Assembly (NCBI GenBank): GCA_033557465.1
Contig: CM066033.1
Coordinates: 1,243,177,523 to 1,243,241,522 of the forward strand
Direction of reading: 5' to 3'
Source: Ichthyophis bannanicus
Lineage: Eukaryota; Chordata; Amphibia; Gymnophiona; Ichthyophiidae
DNA: 64,000 nucleotides
Made by a program: the position numbers and the translations under genes. The notes under the pieces are model-generated. The model worked only from the letters and a program-made list of their open reading frames with translations. It had not been told where the DNA came from and searched no databases. This document shows, in pieces, positions 9,720 through 24,700 of this stretch. Each line of letters opens with the position of its first letter. Within the stretch, counting starts at the first letter, position 1.

Positions 9720-12700
9720 CAAAGTCAGATTTTTGCCTATTCTGCATAGGCTTTGAGATTTCATACACTTAGAACAACACTAAGGGTTTCTAATTCACAC
9801 AACCAGTATGTTAAATGGTAAGGCATCTTTTGAGACTAGTTTGAACGTTCTAACTCAAAGTCAGATTTTTGCCTATTCTGCATAGCCTTTGAGATTTCAT
9901 ACACTTAGAACTACACTAGGGGTTTCTAATTCACACAGCCAGTATGTTAAATGGTAAGGCATCTTTTGAGACTAGTTTGAACGTTCTAACTCAAAGTCAG
10001 ATTTTTGCCTATTCTGCATAGGCTTTGAGATTTCATACACTTAGAACTACACTAGGGGTTTCTAATTCACACAGCCAGTATGTTAAATGGTAAGGCATCT
10101 TTTGAGACTAGTTTGAACGTTCTAACTCAAAGTCAGATTTTTGCCTTTTCTGCATAGGCTTTGAGATTTCATACACTTAGAACTACACTAGGGGTTTCTA
10201 ATTCACACAGCCAGTATGTTAAATGGTAAGGCATCTTTTGAGACTAGTTTGAACGTTCTAACTCAAAGTCAGATTTTTGCCTTTTCTGCATAGGCTTTGA
10301 GATTTCATACACTTAGAACTACACTAGGGGTTTCTAATTCACACAGCCAGTATGTTAAATGGTAAGGCATCTTTTGAGACTAGTTTGAACGTTCTAACTC
10401 AAAGTCAGATTTTTGCCTTTTCTGCATAGGCTTTGAGATTTCATACACTTAGAACTACACTAGGGGTTTCTAATTCACACAGCCAGTATGTTAAATGGTA
10501 AGGCATCTTTTGAGACTAGTTTGAACGTTCTAACTCAAAGTCAGATTTTTGCCTTTTCTGCATAGGCTTTGAGATTTCATACACTTAGAACTACACTAGG
10601 GGTTTCTAATTCACACAGCCAGTATGTTAAATGGTAAGGCATCTTTTGAGACTAGTTTGAACGTTCTAACTCAAAGTCAGATTTTTGCCTTTTCTGCATA
10701 GGCTTTGAGATTTCATACACTTAGAACTACACTAGGGGTTTCTAATTCACACAGCCAGTATGTTAAATGGTAAGGCATCTTTTGAGACTAGTTTGAACGT
10801 TCTAACTCAAAGTCAGATTTTTGCCTTTTCTGCATAGGCTTTGAGATTTCATACACTTAGAACTACACTAGGGGTTTCTAATTCACACAGCCAGTATGTT
10901 AAATGGTAAGGCATCTTTTGAGACTAGTTTGAACGTTCTAACTGAAAGTCAGATTTTTGCCTTTTCTGCATAGGCCTTTGAGATTTCATACACTTAGAAC
11001 TACACTAGGGGTTTCTAATTCACACAGCCAGTATGTTAAATGCTAAGGCATCTTTTGAGACTAGTTTGAACGTTCTAACTCAAAGTCAGATTTTTGCCTT
11101 TTCTGCATAGGCTTTGAGATTTCATACACTTAGAACTACACTAGGGGTTTCTAATTCACACAGCCAGTATGTTAAATGGTAAGGCATCTTTTGAGACTAG
11201 TTTGAACGTTCTAACTCAAAGTCAGATTTTTGCCTTTTCTGCATAGGCTTTGAGATTTCATACACTTAGAACTACACTAGGGGTTTCTAATTCACACAGC
11301 CAGTATGTTAAATGGTAAGGCATCTTTTGAGACTAGTTTGAACGTTCTAACTCAAAGTCAGATTTTTGCCTTTTCTGCATAGGCTTTGAGATTTCATACA
11401 CTTAGAACTACACTAGGGGTTTCTAATTCACACAGCCAGTATGTTAAATGGTAAGGCATCTTTTGAGACTAGTTTGAACGTTCTAACTCAAAGTCAGATT
11501 TTTGCCTTTTCTGCATAGGCTTTGAGATTTCATACACTTAGAACTACACTAGGGGTTTCTAATTCACACAGCCAGTATGTTAAATGGTAAGGCATCTTTT
11601 GAGACTAGTTTGAACGTTCTAACTCAAAGTCAGATTTTTGCCTTTTCTGCATAGGCTTTGAGATTTCATACACTTAGAACTACACTAGGGGTTTCTAATT
11701 CACACAGCCAGTATGTTAAATGGTAAGGCATCTTTTGAGACTAGTTTGAACGTTCTAACTCAAAGTCAGATTTTTGCCTTTTCTGCATAGGCTTTGAGAT
11801 TTCATACACTTAGAACTACACTAGGGGTTTCTAATTCACACAGCCAGTATGTTAAATGGTAAGGCATCTTTTGAGACTAGTTTGAACGTTCTAACTCAAA
11901 GTCAGATTTTTGCCTTTTCTGCATAGGCTTTGAGATTTCATACACTTAGAACTACACTAGGGGTTTCTAATTCACACAGCCAGTATGTTAAATGGTAAGG
12001 CATCTTTTGAGACTAGTTTGAACGTTCTAACTCAAAGTCAGATTTTTGCCTTTTCTGCATAGGCTTTGAGATTTCATACACTTAGAACTACACTAGGGGT
12101 TTCTAATTCACACAGCCAGTATGTTAAATGGTAAGGCATCTTTTGAGACTAGTTTGAACGTTCTAACTCAAAGTCAGATTTTTGCCTTTCTGCATAGGCT
12201 TTGAGATTTCATACACTTAGAACTACACTAGGGGTTTCTAATTCACACAGCCAGTATGTTAAATGGTAAGGCATCTTTTGAGACTAGTTTGAACGTTCTA
12301 ACTCAAAGTCAGATTTTTGCCTTTTCTGCATAGGCTTTGAGATTTCATACACTTAGAACTACACTAGGGGTTTCTAATTCACACAGCCAGTATGTTAAAT
12401 GGTAAGGCATCTTTTGAGACTAGTTTGAACGTTCTAACTCAAAGTCAGATTTTTGCCTTTTCTGCATAGGCTTTGAGATTTCATACACTTAGAACTACAC
12501 TAGGGGTTTCTAATTCACACAGCCAGTATGTTAAATGGTAAGGCATCTTTTGAGACTAGTTTGAACGTTCTAACTCAAAGTCAGATTTTTGCCTTTTCTG
12601 CATAGGCTTTGAGATTTCATACACTTAGAACTACACTAGGGGTTTCTAATTCACACAGCCAGTATGTTAAATGGTAAGGCATCTTTTGAGACTAGTTTGA

Positions 12701-15700
12701 ACGTTCTAACTCAAAGTCAGATTTTTGCCTTTTCTGCATAGGCTTTGAGATTTCATACACTTAGAACTACACTAGGGGTTTCTAATTCACACAGCCAGTA
12801 TGTTAAATGGTAAGGCATCTTTTGAGACTAGTTTGAACGTTCTAACTCAAAGTCAGATTTTTGCCTTTCTGCATAGGCTTTGAGATTTCATACACTTAGA
12901 ACTACACTAGGGGTTTCTAATTCACACAGCCAGTATGTTAAATGGTAAGGCATCTTTTGAGACTAGTTTGAACGTTCTAACTCAAAGTCAGATTTTTGCC
13001 TTTTCTGCATAGGCTTTGAGATTTCATACACTTAGAACTACACTAGGGGTTTCTAATTCACACAGCCAGTATGTTAAATGGTAAGGCATCTTTTGAGACT
13101 AGTTTGAACGTTCTAACTCAAAGTCAGATTTTTGCCTTTTCTGCATAGGCTTTGAGATTTCATACACTTAGAACTACACTAGGGGTTTCTAATTCACACA
13201 GCCAGTATGTTAAATGGTAAGGCATCTTTTGAGACTAGTTTGAACGTTCTAACTCAAAGTCAGATTTTTGCCTATTCTGCATAGGCTTTGAGATTTCATA
13301 CACTTAGAACTACACTAGGGGTTTCTAATTCACACAGCCAGTATGTTAAATGGTAAGGCATCTTTTGAGACTAGTTTGAACGTTCTAACTCAAAGTCAGA
13401 TTTTTGCCTTTTCTGCATAGGCTTTGAGATTTCATACACTTAGAACTACACTAGGGGTTTCTAATTCACACAGCCAGTATGTTAAATGGTAAGGCATCTT
13501 TTGAGACTAGTTTGAACGTTCTAACTCAAAGTCAGATTTTTGCCTTTTCTGCATAGGCTTTGAGATTTCATACACTTAGAACTACACTAGGGGTTTCTAA
13601 TTCACACAGCCAGTATGTTAAATGGTAAGGCATCTTTTGAGACTAGTTTGAACGTTCTAACTCAAAGTCAGATTTTTGCCTTTTCTGCATAGGCTTTGAG
13701 ATTTCATACACTTAGAACTACACTAGGGGTTTCTAATTCACACAGCCAGTATGTTAAATGGTAAGGCATCTTTTGAGACTAGTTTGAACGTTCTAACTCA
13801 AAGTCAGATTTTTGCCTTTCTGCATAGGCTTTGAGATTTCATACACTTAGAACTACACTAGGGGTTTCTAATTCACACAGCCAGTATGTTAAATGGTAAG
13901 GCATCTTTTGAGACTAGTTTGAACGTTCTAACTCAAAGTCAGATTTTTGCCTTTTCTGCATAGGCTTTGAGATTTCATACACTTAGAACTACACTAGGGG
14001 TTTCTAATTCACACAGCCAGTATGTTAAATGGTAAGGCATCTTTTGAGACTAGTTTGAACGTTCTAACTCAAAGTCAGATTTTTGCCTTTTCTGCATAGG
14101 CTTTGAGATTTCATACACTTAGAACTACACTAGGGGTTTCTAATTCACACAGCCAGTATGTTAAATGGTAAGGCATCTTTTGAGACTAGTTTGAACGTTC
14201 TAACTCAAAGTCAGATTTTTGCCTTTTCTGCATAGGCTTTGAGATTTCATACACTTAGAACTACACTAGGGGTTTCTAATTCACACAGCCAGTATGTTAA
14301 ATGGTAAGGCATCTTTTGAGACTAGTTTGAACGTTCTAACTCAAAGTCAGATTTTTGCCTTTTCTGCATAGGCTTTGAGATTTCATACACTTAGAACTAC
14401 ACTAGGGGTTTCTAATTCACACAGCCAGTATGTTAAATGGTAAGGCATCTTTTGAGACTAGTTTGAACGTTCTAACTCAAAGTCAGATTTTTGCCTTTTC
14501 TGCATAGGCTTTGAGATTTCATACACTTAGAACTACACTAGGGGTTTCTAATTCACACAGCCAGTATGTTAAATGGTAAGGCATCTTTTGAGACTAGTTT
14601 GAACGTTCTAACTCAAAGTCAGATTTTTGCCTTTTCTGCATAGGCTTTGAGATTTCATACACTTAGAACTACACTAGGGGTTTCTAATTCACACAGCCAG
14701 TATGTTAAATGGTAAGGCATCTTTTGAGACTAGTTTGAACGTTCTAACTCAAAGTCAGATTTTTGCCTTGTCTGCATAGCCAATGAGATTTCATACACTT
14801 AGAACTACACTAGGGGTTGCTAATTCACACAGCCAGTATATTAAATGCGATGGATTCTTTTGAGACTAGTTTGAATGTTCTAACTAAAAGTCAATTTTTT
14901 GCCTTTTCGGAGATAGGCTTTGAGATTTCATACACTTAGAACTACACTAGGGGTTTCTAATGCACACAGCCAGTATGTTAAATGGTAAGGCATCTTTTGA
15001 GACTAGTTTGAACGTTCTAACTCAAAGTCAGATTTTTGCTTATTCTGCATAGGCTTTGAGATTTCATACACTTAGAACAACACGAAGGGTTTCTAATTCA
15101 CACAGCCAGTATGTTAAATGGTAAGGCATCTTTTGAGACTAGTTTGAACGTTCTAACTCAAAGTCAGAATTTTGCCTATTCTGCATAGGCTTTGAGATTT
15201 CATACACTTAGAACAACACTAAAGGTTTCTAATTCACACAACCAGTATGTTAAATGGTAAGGCATCTTTTGAGACTAGTTTGAAAGTTCTAACTCAAAGT
15301 CAGATTTTTGCCTTTTCTGCATAGGCTTTGACCAATTGCATACACTTCGAAAACACTAGGGGTTTCTAATTCACAAAGCCAGTATGTCAACAGGTAAGGC
15401 ATCTTTTGAGGGCCAGTTTGAACGTTTCTAACTCAAGTGTCAGAGTGTATTGCCTTTTCACATAGGCCTGAGATTTCATTACACTTCGAACTACACTAGG
15501 GGTTTCTAATTCACACAGCCCAGTATGTTAAAATGGTTAAGGCATTCTTTTGAGACTAGTTTTGAACGTTCTAACTCAAAAGTCAGATTTTGCCTTTTCT
15601 GCATAGGCTTTGACTTTCATACCACTTAGAACTACACTAGGGGTTTCTAATTGCACACAGCCAGTATGCGAAATGGTCAAGGTATCTTTTGAGGGACTAG

Positions 15701-18700
15701 TTTTGAACATTTCTAACTCATAAGTCAGATTTTTGGCCGATTCTGCATAGGCTTATTGCAGAATTTCTTCTATACACTTAGAACTACACTAGGGGTTTTC
15801 TCTAAATTATATTCACACAGCCCTAGTATGTTTAACATAGGTAAGAAGCAATCTCTCTGAGAACTAGTTTGAACGTTCTAACTCAAAGATCAGATTTTTT
15901 GCCCTTAATCATTCTTGCATAGGCTGCTTTGAGTCATTTCATTACAACTATAGGAACATACAGCTAGGGGTTTTCTAATTCAACACCAGCCAGTTATGTT
16001 TAAATGGTAAGAAAAGCAGAGCAATTCTTTTGAGACCCATTTTGAAACGTTCGCACTCAAAGATCAGATTTTTGCATTATTCTGCATAGGCTTTGAGATT
16101 TCATACACTTAGAACTACACTAGGGGTTTCTAATTCACACAGCCAGTATGTTAAATGGTAAGGCAACCTTTGAGACTAGTTTGAACGTTCTAACTCAAAG
16201 TCAGATTTTTGACTTTTCTGCATAGGCTTTGAGATTTCATACACTTAGAACTACACTAGGGGTTTCTAATTCACACAGCCAGTATGTTAAATGGTAAGGC
16301 ATCTTTAGAGGCTAGTTTGAACGTTCTTACTCAAAGTCAGATTTTTGCCTGTTCTGCATAGGCTTTGATATTTCATACACTTAGAACTACACTAGGGGAT
16401 TCTAATTCACACAGGCCATATATTAAATGGTAAGGCATATTTTGAGACTAGTTTGAACGTTCTAACTCAAAGTCAGATTTTTGACTTTTCTGCATAGGCT
16501 TTGAGATTTCATACACTTAGAACTACACTAGGGGTTTCTAATTCACACAGCCAGTATGTTAAATGGTAAGGCATCTTTTGAGACTAGTTTGAACGTTCTA
16601 ACTCAAAGTCAGATTTTTGCCTATTCTGCATAGGCTTTGAGATTTCATACACTTAGAACTACACTAGGGGTTTCTAATTCACACAGCCAGTATGTTAAAT
16701 GGTAAGGCATCTTTTGAGACTAGTTTGAACGTTCTAACTCAAAGTCAGATTTTTGCCTTTTCTGCATAGGCTTTGAGATTTCATACACTTAGAACTACAC
16801 TAGGGGTTTCTAATTCACACAGCCAGTATGTTAAATGGTAAGGCATCTTTTGAGACTAGTTTGAACGTTCTAACTCAAAGTCAGATTTTTGCCTATTCTG
16901 CATAGGCTTTGAGATTTCATACACTTAGAACTACACTAGGGGTTTCTAATTCACACAGCCAGTATGTTAAATGGTAAGGCATCTTTTGAGACTAGTTTGA
17001 ACGTTCTAACTCAAAGTCAGATTTTTGCCTATTCTGCATAGGCTTTGAGATTTCATACACTTAGAACTACACTAGGGGTTTCTAATTCACACAGCCAGTA
17101 TGTTAAATGGTAAGGCATCTTTTGAGACTAGTTTGAACGTTCTAACTCAAAGTCAGATTTTTGCCTTTTCTGCATAGGCTTTGAGATTTCATACACTTAG
17201 AACTACACTAGGGGTTTCTAATTCACACAGCCAGTATGTTAAATGGTAAGGCATCTTTTGAGACTAGTTTGAACGTTCTAACTCAAAGTCAGATTTTTGC
17301 CTTTTCTGCATAGGCTTTGAGATTTCATACACTTAGAACTACACTAGGGGTTTCTAATTCACACAGCCAGTATGTTAAATGGTAAGGCATCTTTTGAGAC
17401 TAGTTTGAACGTTCTAACTCAAAGTCAGATTTTTGCCTTTTCTGCATAGGCTTTGAGATTTCATACACTTAGAACTACACTAGGGGTTTCTAATTCACAC
17501 AGCCAGTATGTTAAATGGTAAGGCATCTTTTGAGACTAGTTTGAACGTTCTAACTCAAAGTCAGATTTTTGCCTTTTCTGCATAGGCTTTGAGATTTCAT
17601 ACACTTAGAACTACACTAGGGGTTTCTAATTCACACAGCCAGTATGTTAAATGGTAAGGCATCTTTTGAGACTAGTTTGAACGTTCTAACTCAAAGTCAG
17701 ATTTTTGCCTTTTCTGCATAGGCTTTGAGATTTCATACACTTAGAACTACACTAGGGGTTTCTAATTCACACAGCCAGTATGTTAAATGGTAAGGCATCT
17801 TTTGAGACTAGTTTGAACGTTCTAACTCAAAGTCAGATTTTTGCCTTTTCTGCATAGGCTTTGAGATTTCATACACTTAGAACTACACTAGGGGTTTCTA
17901 ATTCACACAGCCAGTATGTTAAATGGTAAGGCATCTTTTGAGACTAGTTTGAACGTTCTAACTCAAAGTCAGATTTTTGCCTTTTCTGCATAGGCTTTGA
18001 GATTTCATACACTTAGAACTACACTAGGGGTTTCTAATTCACACAGCCAGTATGTTAAATGGTAAGGCATCTTTTGAGACTAGTTTGAACGTTCTAACTC
18101 AAAGTCAGATTTTTGCCTTTTCTGCATAGGCTTTGAGATTTCATACACTTAGAACTACACTAGGGGTTTCTAATTCACACAGCCAGTATGTTAAATGGTA
18201 AGGCATCTTTTGAGACTAGTTTGAACGTTCTAACTCAAAGTCAGATTTTTGCCTATTCTGCATAGGCTTTGAGATTTCATACACTTAGAACTACACTAGG
18301 GGTTTCTAATTCACACAGCCAGTATGTTAAATGGTAAGGCATCTTTTGAGACTAGTTTGAACGTTCTAACTCAAAGTCAGATTTTTGCCTATTCTGCATA
18401 GGCTTTGAGATTTCATACACTTAGAACTACACTAGGGGTTTCTAATTCACACAGCCAGTATGTTAAATGGTAAGGCATCTTTTGAGACTAGTTTGAACGT
18501 TCTAACTCAAAGTCAGATTTTTGCCTTTTCTGCATAGGCTTTGAGATTTCATACACTTAGAACTACACTAGGGGTTTCTAATTCACACAGCCAGTATGTT
18601 AAATGGTAAGGCATCTTTTGAGACTAGTTTGAACGTTCTAACTCAAAGTCAGATTTTTGCCTTTTCTGCATAGGCTTTGAGATTTCATACACTTAGAACT

Positions 18701-21700
18701 ACACTAGGGGTTTCTAATTCACACAGCCAGTATGTTAAATGGTAAGGCATCTTTTGAGACTAGTTTGAACGTTCTAACTCAAAGTCAGATTTTGCCTTTT
18801 CTGCATAGGCTTTGAGATTTCATACACTTAGAACTACACTAGGGGTTTCTAATTCACACAGCCAGTATGTTAAATGGTAAGGCATCTTTTGAGACTAGTT
18901 TGAACGTTCTAACTCAAAGTCAGATTTTTGCCTTTTCTGCATAGGCTTTGAGATTTCATACACTTAGAACTACACTAGGGGTTTCTAATTCACACAGCCA
19001 GTATGTTAAATGGTAAGGCATCTTTTGAGACTAGTTTGAACGTTCTAACTCAAAGTCAGATTTTTGCCTATTCTGCATAGGCTTTGAGATTTCATACACT
19101 TAGAACTACACTAGGGGTTTCTAATTCACACAGCCAGTATGTTAAATGGTAAGGCATCTTTTGAGACTAGTTTGAACGTTCTAACTCAAAGTCAGATTTT
19201 TGCCTATTCTGCATAGGCTTTGAGATTTCATACACTTAGAACTACACTAGGGGTTTCTAATTCACACAGCCAGTATGTTAAATGGTAAGGCATCTTTTGA
19301 GACTAGTTTGAACGTTCTAACTCAAAGTCAGATTTTTGCCTTTTCTGCATAGGCTTTGAGATTTCATACACTTAGAACTACACTAGGGGTTTCTAATTCA
19401 CACAGCCAGTATGTTAAATGGTAAGGCATCTTTTGAGACTAGTTTGAACGTTCTAACTCAAAGTCAGATTTTTGCCTTTTCTGCATAGGCTTTGAGATTT
19501 CATACACTTAGAACTACACTAGGGGTTTCTAATTCACACAGCCAGTATGTTAAATGGTAAGGCATCTTTTGAGACTAGTTTGAACGTTCTAACTCAAAGT
19601 CAGATTTTTGCCTTTTCTGCATAGGCTTTGAGATTTCATACACTTAGAACTACACTAGGGGTTTCTAATTCACACAGCCAGTATGTTAAATGGTAAGGCA
19701 TCTTTTGAGACTAGTTTGAACGTTCTAACTCAAAGTCAGATTTTTGCCTATTCTGCATAGGCTTTGAGATTTCATACACTTAGAACTACACTAGGGGTTT
19801 CTAATTCACACAGCCAGTATGTTAAATGGTAAGGCATCTTTTGAGACTAGTTTGAACGTTCTAACTCAAAGTCAGATTTTTGCCTTTTCTGCATAGGCTT
19901 TGAGATTTCATACACTTAGAACTACACTAGGGGTTTCTAATTCACACAGCCAGTATGTTAAATGGTAAGGCATCTTTTGAGACTAGTTTGAACGTTCTAA
20001 CTCAAAGTCAGATTTTTGCCTTTTCTGCATAGGCTTTGAGATTTCATACACTTAGAACTACACTAGGGGTTTCTAATTCACACAGCCAGTATGTTAAATG
20101 GTAAGGCATCTTTTGAGACTAGTTTGAACGTTCTAACTCAAAGTCAGATTTTTGCCTTTTCTGCATAGGCTTTGAGATTTCATACACTTAGAACTACACT
20201 AGGGGTTTCTAATTCACACAGCCAGTATGTTAAATGGTAAGGCATCTTTTGAGACTAGTTTGAACGTTCTAACTCAAAGTCAGATTTTTGCCTTTTCTGC
20301 ATAGGCTTTGAGATTTCATACACTTAGAACTACACTAGGGGTTTCTAATTCACACAGCCAGTATGTTAAATGGTAAGGCATCTTTTGAGACTAGTTTGAA
20401 CGTTCTAACTCAAAGTCAGATTTTTGCCTTTTCTGCATAGGCTTTGAGATTTCATACACTTAGAACTACACTAGGGGTTTCTAATTCACACAGCCAGTAT
20501 GTTAAATGGTAAGGCATCTTTTGAGACTAGTTTGAACGTTCTAACTCAAAGTCAGATTTTTGCCTTTCTGCATAGGCTTTGAGATTTCATACACTTAGAA
20601 CTACACTAGGGGTTTCTAATTCACACAGCCAGTATGTTAAATGGTAAGGCATCTTTTGAGACTAGTTTGAACGTTCTAACTCAAAGTCAGATTTTTGCCT
20701 TTTCTGCATAGGCTTTGAGATTTCATACACTTAGAACTACACTAGGGGTTTCTAATTCACACAGCCAGTATGTTAAATGGTAAGGCATCTTTTGAGACTA
20801 GTTTGAACGTTCTAACTCAAAGTCAGATTTTTGCCTTTTCTGCATAGGCTTTGAGATTTCATACACTTAGAACTACACTAGGGGTTTCTAATTCACACAG
20901 CCAGTATGTTAAATGGTAAGGCATCTTTTGAGACTAGTTTGAACGTTCTAACTCAAAGTCAGATTTTTGCCTTTTCTGCATAGGCTTTGAGATTTCATAC
21001 ACTTAGAACTACACTAGGGGTTTCTAATTCACACAGCCAGTATGTTAAATGGTAAGGCATCTTTTGAGACTAGTTTGAACGTTCTAACTCAAAGTCAGAT
21101 TTTTGCCTTTTCTGCATAGGCTTTGAGATTTCATACACTTAGAACTACACTAGGGGTTTCTAATTCACACAGCCAGTATGTTAAATGGTAAGGCATCTTT
21201 TGAGACTAGTTTGAACGTTCTAACTCAAAGTCAGATTTTTGCCTTTTCTGCATAGGCTTTGAGATTTCATACACTTAGAACTACACTAGGGGTTTCTAAT
21301 TCACACAGCCAGTATGTTAAATGGTAAGGCATCTTTTGAGACTAGTTTGAACGTTCTAACTCAAAGTCAGATTTTTGCCTATTCTGCATAGGCTTTGAGA
21401 TTTCATACACTTAGAACTACACTAGGGGTTTCTAATTCACACAGCCAGTATGTTAAATGGTAAGGCATCTTTTGAGACTAGTTTGAACGTTCTAACTCAA
21501 AGTCAGATTTTTGCCTTTTCTGCATAGGCTTTGAGATTTCATACACTTAGAACTACACTAGGGGTTTCTAATTCACACAGCCAGTATGTTAAATGGTAAG
21601 GCATCTTTTGAGACTAGTTTGAACGTTCTAACTCAAAGTCAGATTTTTGCCTTTTCTGCATAGGCTTTGAGATTTCATACACTTAGAACTACACTAGGGG

Positions 21701-24700
21701 TTTCTAATTCACACAGCCAGTATGTTAAATGGTAAGGCATCTTTTGAGACTAGTTTGAACGTTCTAACTCAAAGTCAGATTTTTGCCTTTTCTGCATAGG
21801 CTTTGAGATTTCATACACTTAGAACTACACTAGGGGTTTCTAATTCACACAGCCAGTATGTTAAATGGTAAGGCATCTTTTGAGACTAGTTTGAACGTTC
21901 TAACTCAAAGTCAGATTTTTGCCTTTTCTGCATAGGCTTTGAGATTTCATACACTTAGAACTACACTAGGGGTTTCTAATTCACACAGCCAGTATGTTAA
22001 ATGGTAAGGCATCTTTTGAGACTAGTTTGAACGTTCTAACTCAAAGTCAGATTTTTGCCTTTTCTGCATAGGCTTTGAGATTTCATACACTTAGAACTAC
22101 ACTAGGGGTTTCTAATTCACACAGCCAGTATGTTAAATGGTAAGGCATCTTTTGAGACTAGTTTGAACGTTCTAACTCAAAGTCAGATTTTTGCCTTTTC
22201 TGCATAGGCTTTGAGATTTCATACACTTAGAACTACACTAGGGTCTTCTAATTCACACAGCCAGTATGTTAAATGGTAAGGCATCTTTTGAGACTAGTTT
22301 GAACGTTCTAACTCAAAGTCAGATTTTTGCCTTTCTGCATAGGCTTTGAGATTTCATACACTTAGAACTACACTAGGGGTTTCTAATTCACACAGCCAGT
22401 ATGTTAAATGGTAAGGCATCTTTTGAGACTAGTTTGAACGTTCTAACTCAAAGTCAGATTTTTGCCTTTTCTGCATAGGCTTTGAGATTTCATACACTTA
22501 GAACTACACTAGGGGTTTCTAATTCACACAGCCAGTATGTTAAATGGTAAGGCATCTTTTGAGACTAGTTTGAACGTTCTAACTCAAAGTCAGATTTTTG
22601 CCTATTCTGCATAGGCTTTGAGATTTCATACACTTAGAACTACACTAGGGGTTTCTAATTCACACAGCCAGTATGTTAAATGGTAAGGCATCTTTTGAGA
22701 CTAGTTTGAACGTTCTAACTCAAAGTCAGATTTTTGCCTTTTCTGCATAGGCTTTGAGATTTCATACACTTAGAACTACACTAGGGGTTTCTAATTCACA
22801 CAGCCAGTATGTTAAATGGTAAGGCATCTTTTGAGACTAGTTTGAACGTTCTAACTCAAAGTCAGATTTTTGCCTATTCTGCATAGGCTTTGAGATTTCA
22901 TACACTTAGAACTACACTAGGGGTTTCTAATTCACACAGCCAGTATGTTAAATGGTAAGGCATCTTTTGAGACTAGTTTGAACGTTCTAACTCAAAGTCA
23001 GATTTTTGCCTTTTCTGCATAGGCTTTGAGATTTCATACACTTAGAACTACACTAGGGGTTTCTAATTCACACAGCCAGTATGTTAAATGGTAAGGCATC
23101 TTTTGAGACTAGTTTGAACGTTCTAACTCAAAGTCAGATTTTTGCCTTTTCTGCATAGGCTTTGAGATTTCATACACTTAGAACTACACTAGGGGTTTCT
23201 AATTCACACAGCCAGTATGTTAAATGGTAAGGCATCTTTTGAGACTAGTTTGAACGTTCTAACTCAAAGTCAGATTTTTGCCTTTTCTGCATAGGCTTTG
23301 AGATTTCATACACTTAGAACTACACTAGGGGTTTCTAATTCACACAGCCAGTATGTTAAATGGTAAGGCATCTTTTGAGACTAGTTTGAACGTTCTAACT
23401 CAAAGTCAGATTTTTGCCTTTTCTGCATAGGCTTTGAGATTTCATACACTTAGAACTACACTAGGGGTTTCTAATTCACACAGCCAGTATGTTAAATGGT
23501 AAGGCATCTTTTGAGACTAGTTTGAACGTTCTAACTCAAAGTCAGATTTTTGCCTTTTCTGCATAGGCTTTGAGATTTCATACACTTAGAACTACACTAG
23601 GGGTTTCTAATTCACACAGCCAGTATGTTAAATGGTAAGGCATCTTTTGAGACTAGTTTGAACGTTCTAACTCAAAGTCAGATTTTTGCCTATTCTGCAT
23701 AGGCTTTGAGATTTCATACACTTAGAACTACACTAGGGGTTTCTAATTCACACAGCCAGTATGTTAAATGGTAAGGCATCTTTTGAGACTAGTTTGAACG
23801 TTCTAACTCAAAGTCAGATTTTTGCCTTTTCTGCATAGGCTTTGAGATTTCATACACTTAGAACTACACTAGGGGTTTCTAATTCACACAGCCAGTATGT
23901 TAAATGGTAAGGCATCTTTTGAGACTAGTTTGAACGTTCTAACTCAAAGTCAGATTTTTGCCTATTCTGCATAGGCTATGAGATTTCATACACTTAGAAC
24001 AACACTAAGGGTTTCTAATTCACACAACCAGTATGTTAAATGGTAAGGCATCTTTTGAGACTAGTTTGAACGTTCTAACTCAAAGTCAGATTTTTGCCTA
24101 TTCTGCATAGGCTTTGAGATTTCATACACTTAGAACTACACTAGGGGTTTCTAATTCACACAGCCAGTATGTTAAATGGTAAGGCATCTTTTGAGACTAG
24201 TTTGAACGTTCTAACTCAAAGTCAGATTTTTGCCTTTTCTGCATAGGCTTTGAGATTTCATACACTTAGAACTACACTAGGGGTTTCTAATTCACACAGC
24301 CAGTATGTTAAATGGTAAGGCATCTTTTGAGACTAGTTTGAACGTTCTAACTCAAAGTCAGATTTTTGCCTATTCTGCATAGGCTTTGAGATTTCATACA
24401 CTTAGAACAACACTCAGGGTTTCTAATTCACACAGCCAGTATGTTAAATGGTAAGGCATCTTTTGAGACTAGTTTGAACGTTCTAACTCAAAGTCAGATT
24501 TTTGCCTTTTCTGCATAGGCTTTGAGATTTCATACACTTAGAACTACACTAGGGGTTTCTAATTCACACAGCCAGTATGTTAAATGGTAAGGCATCTTTT
24601 GAGACTAGTTTGAACGTTCTAACTCAAAGTCAGATTTTTGCCTATTCTGCATAGGCTTTGAGATTTCATACACTTAGAACAACACTAGGGGTTTCTAATT

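Noticed and set aside
9076..9768. Open frames crossing the N gap
   Set aside because: They are open only because N codons are not stops.
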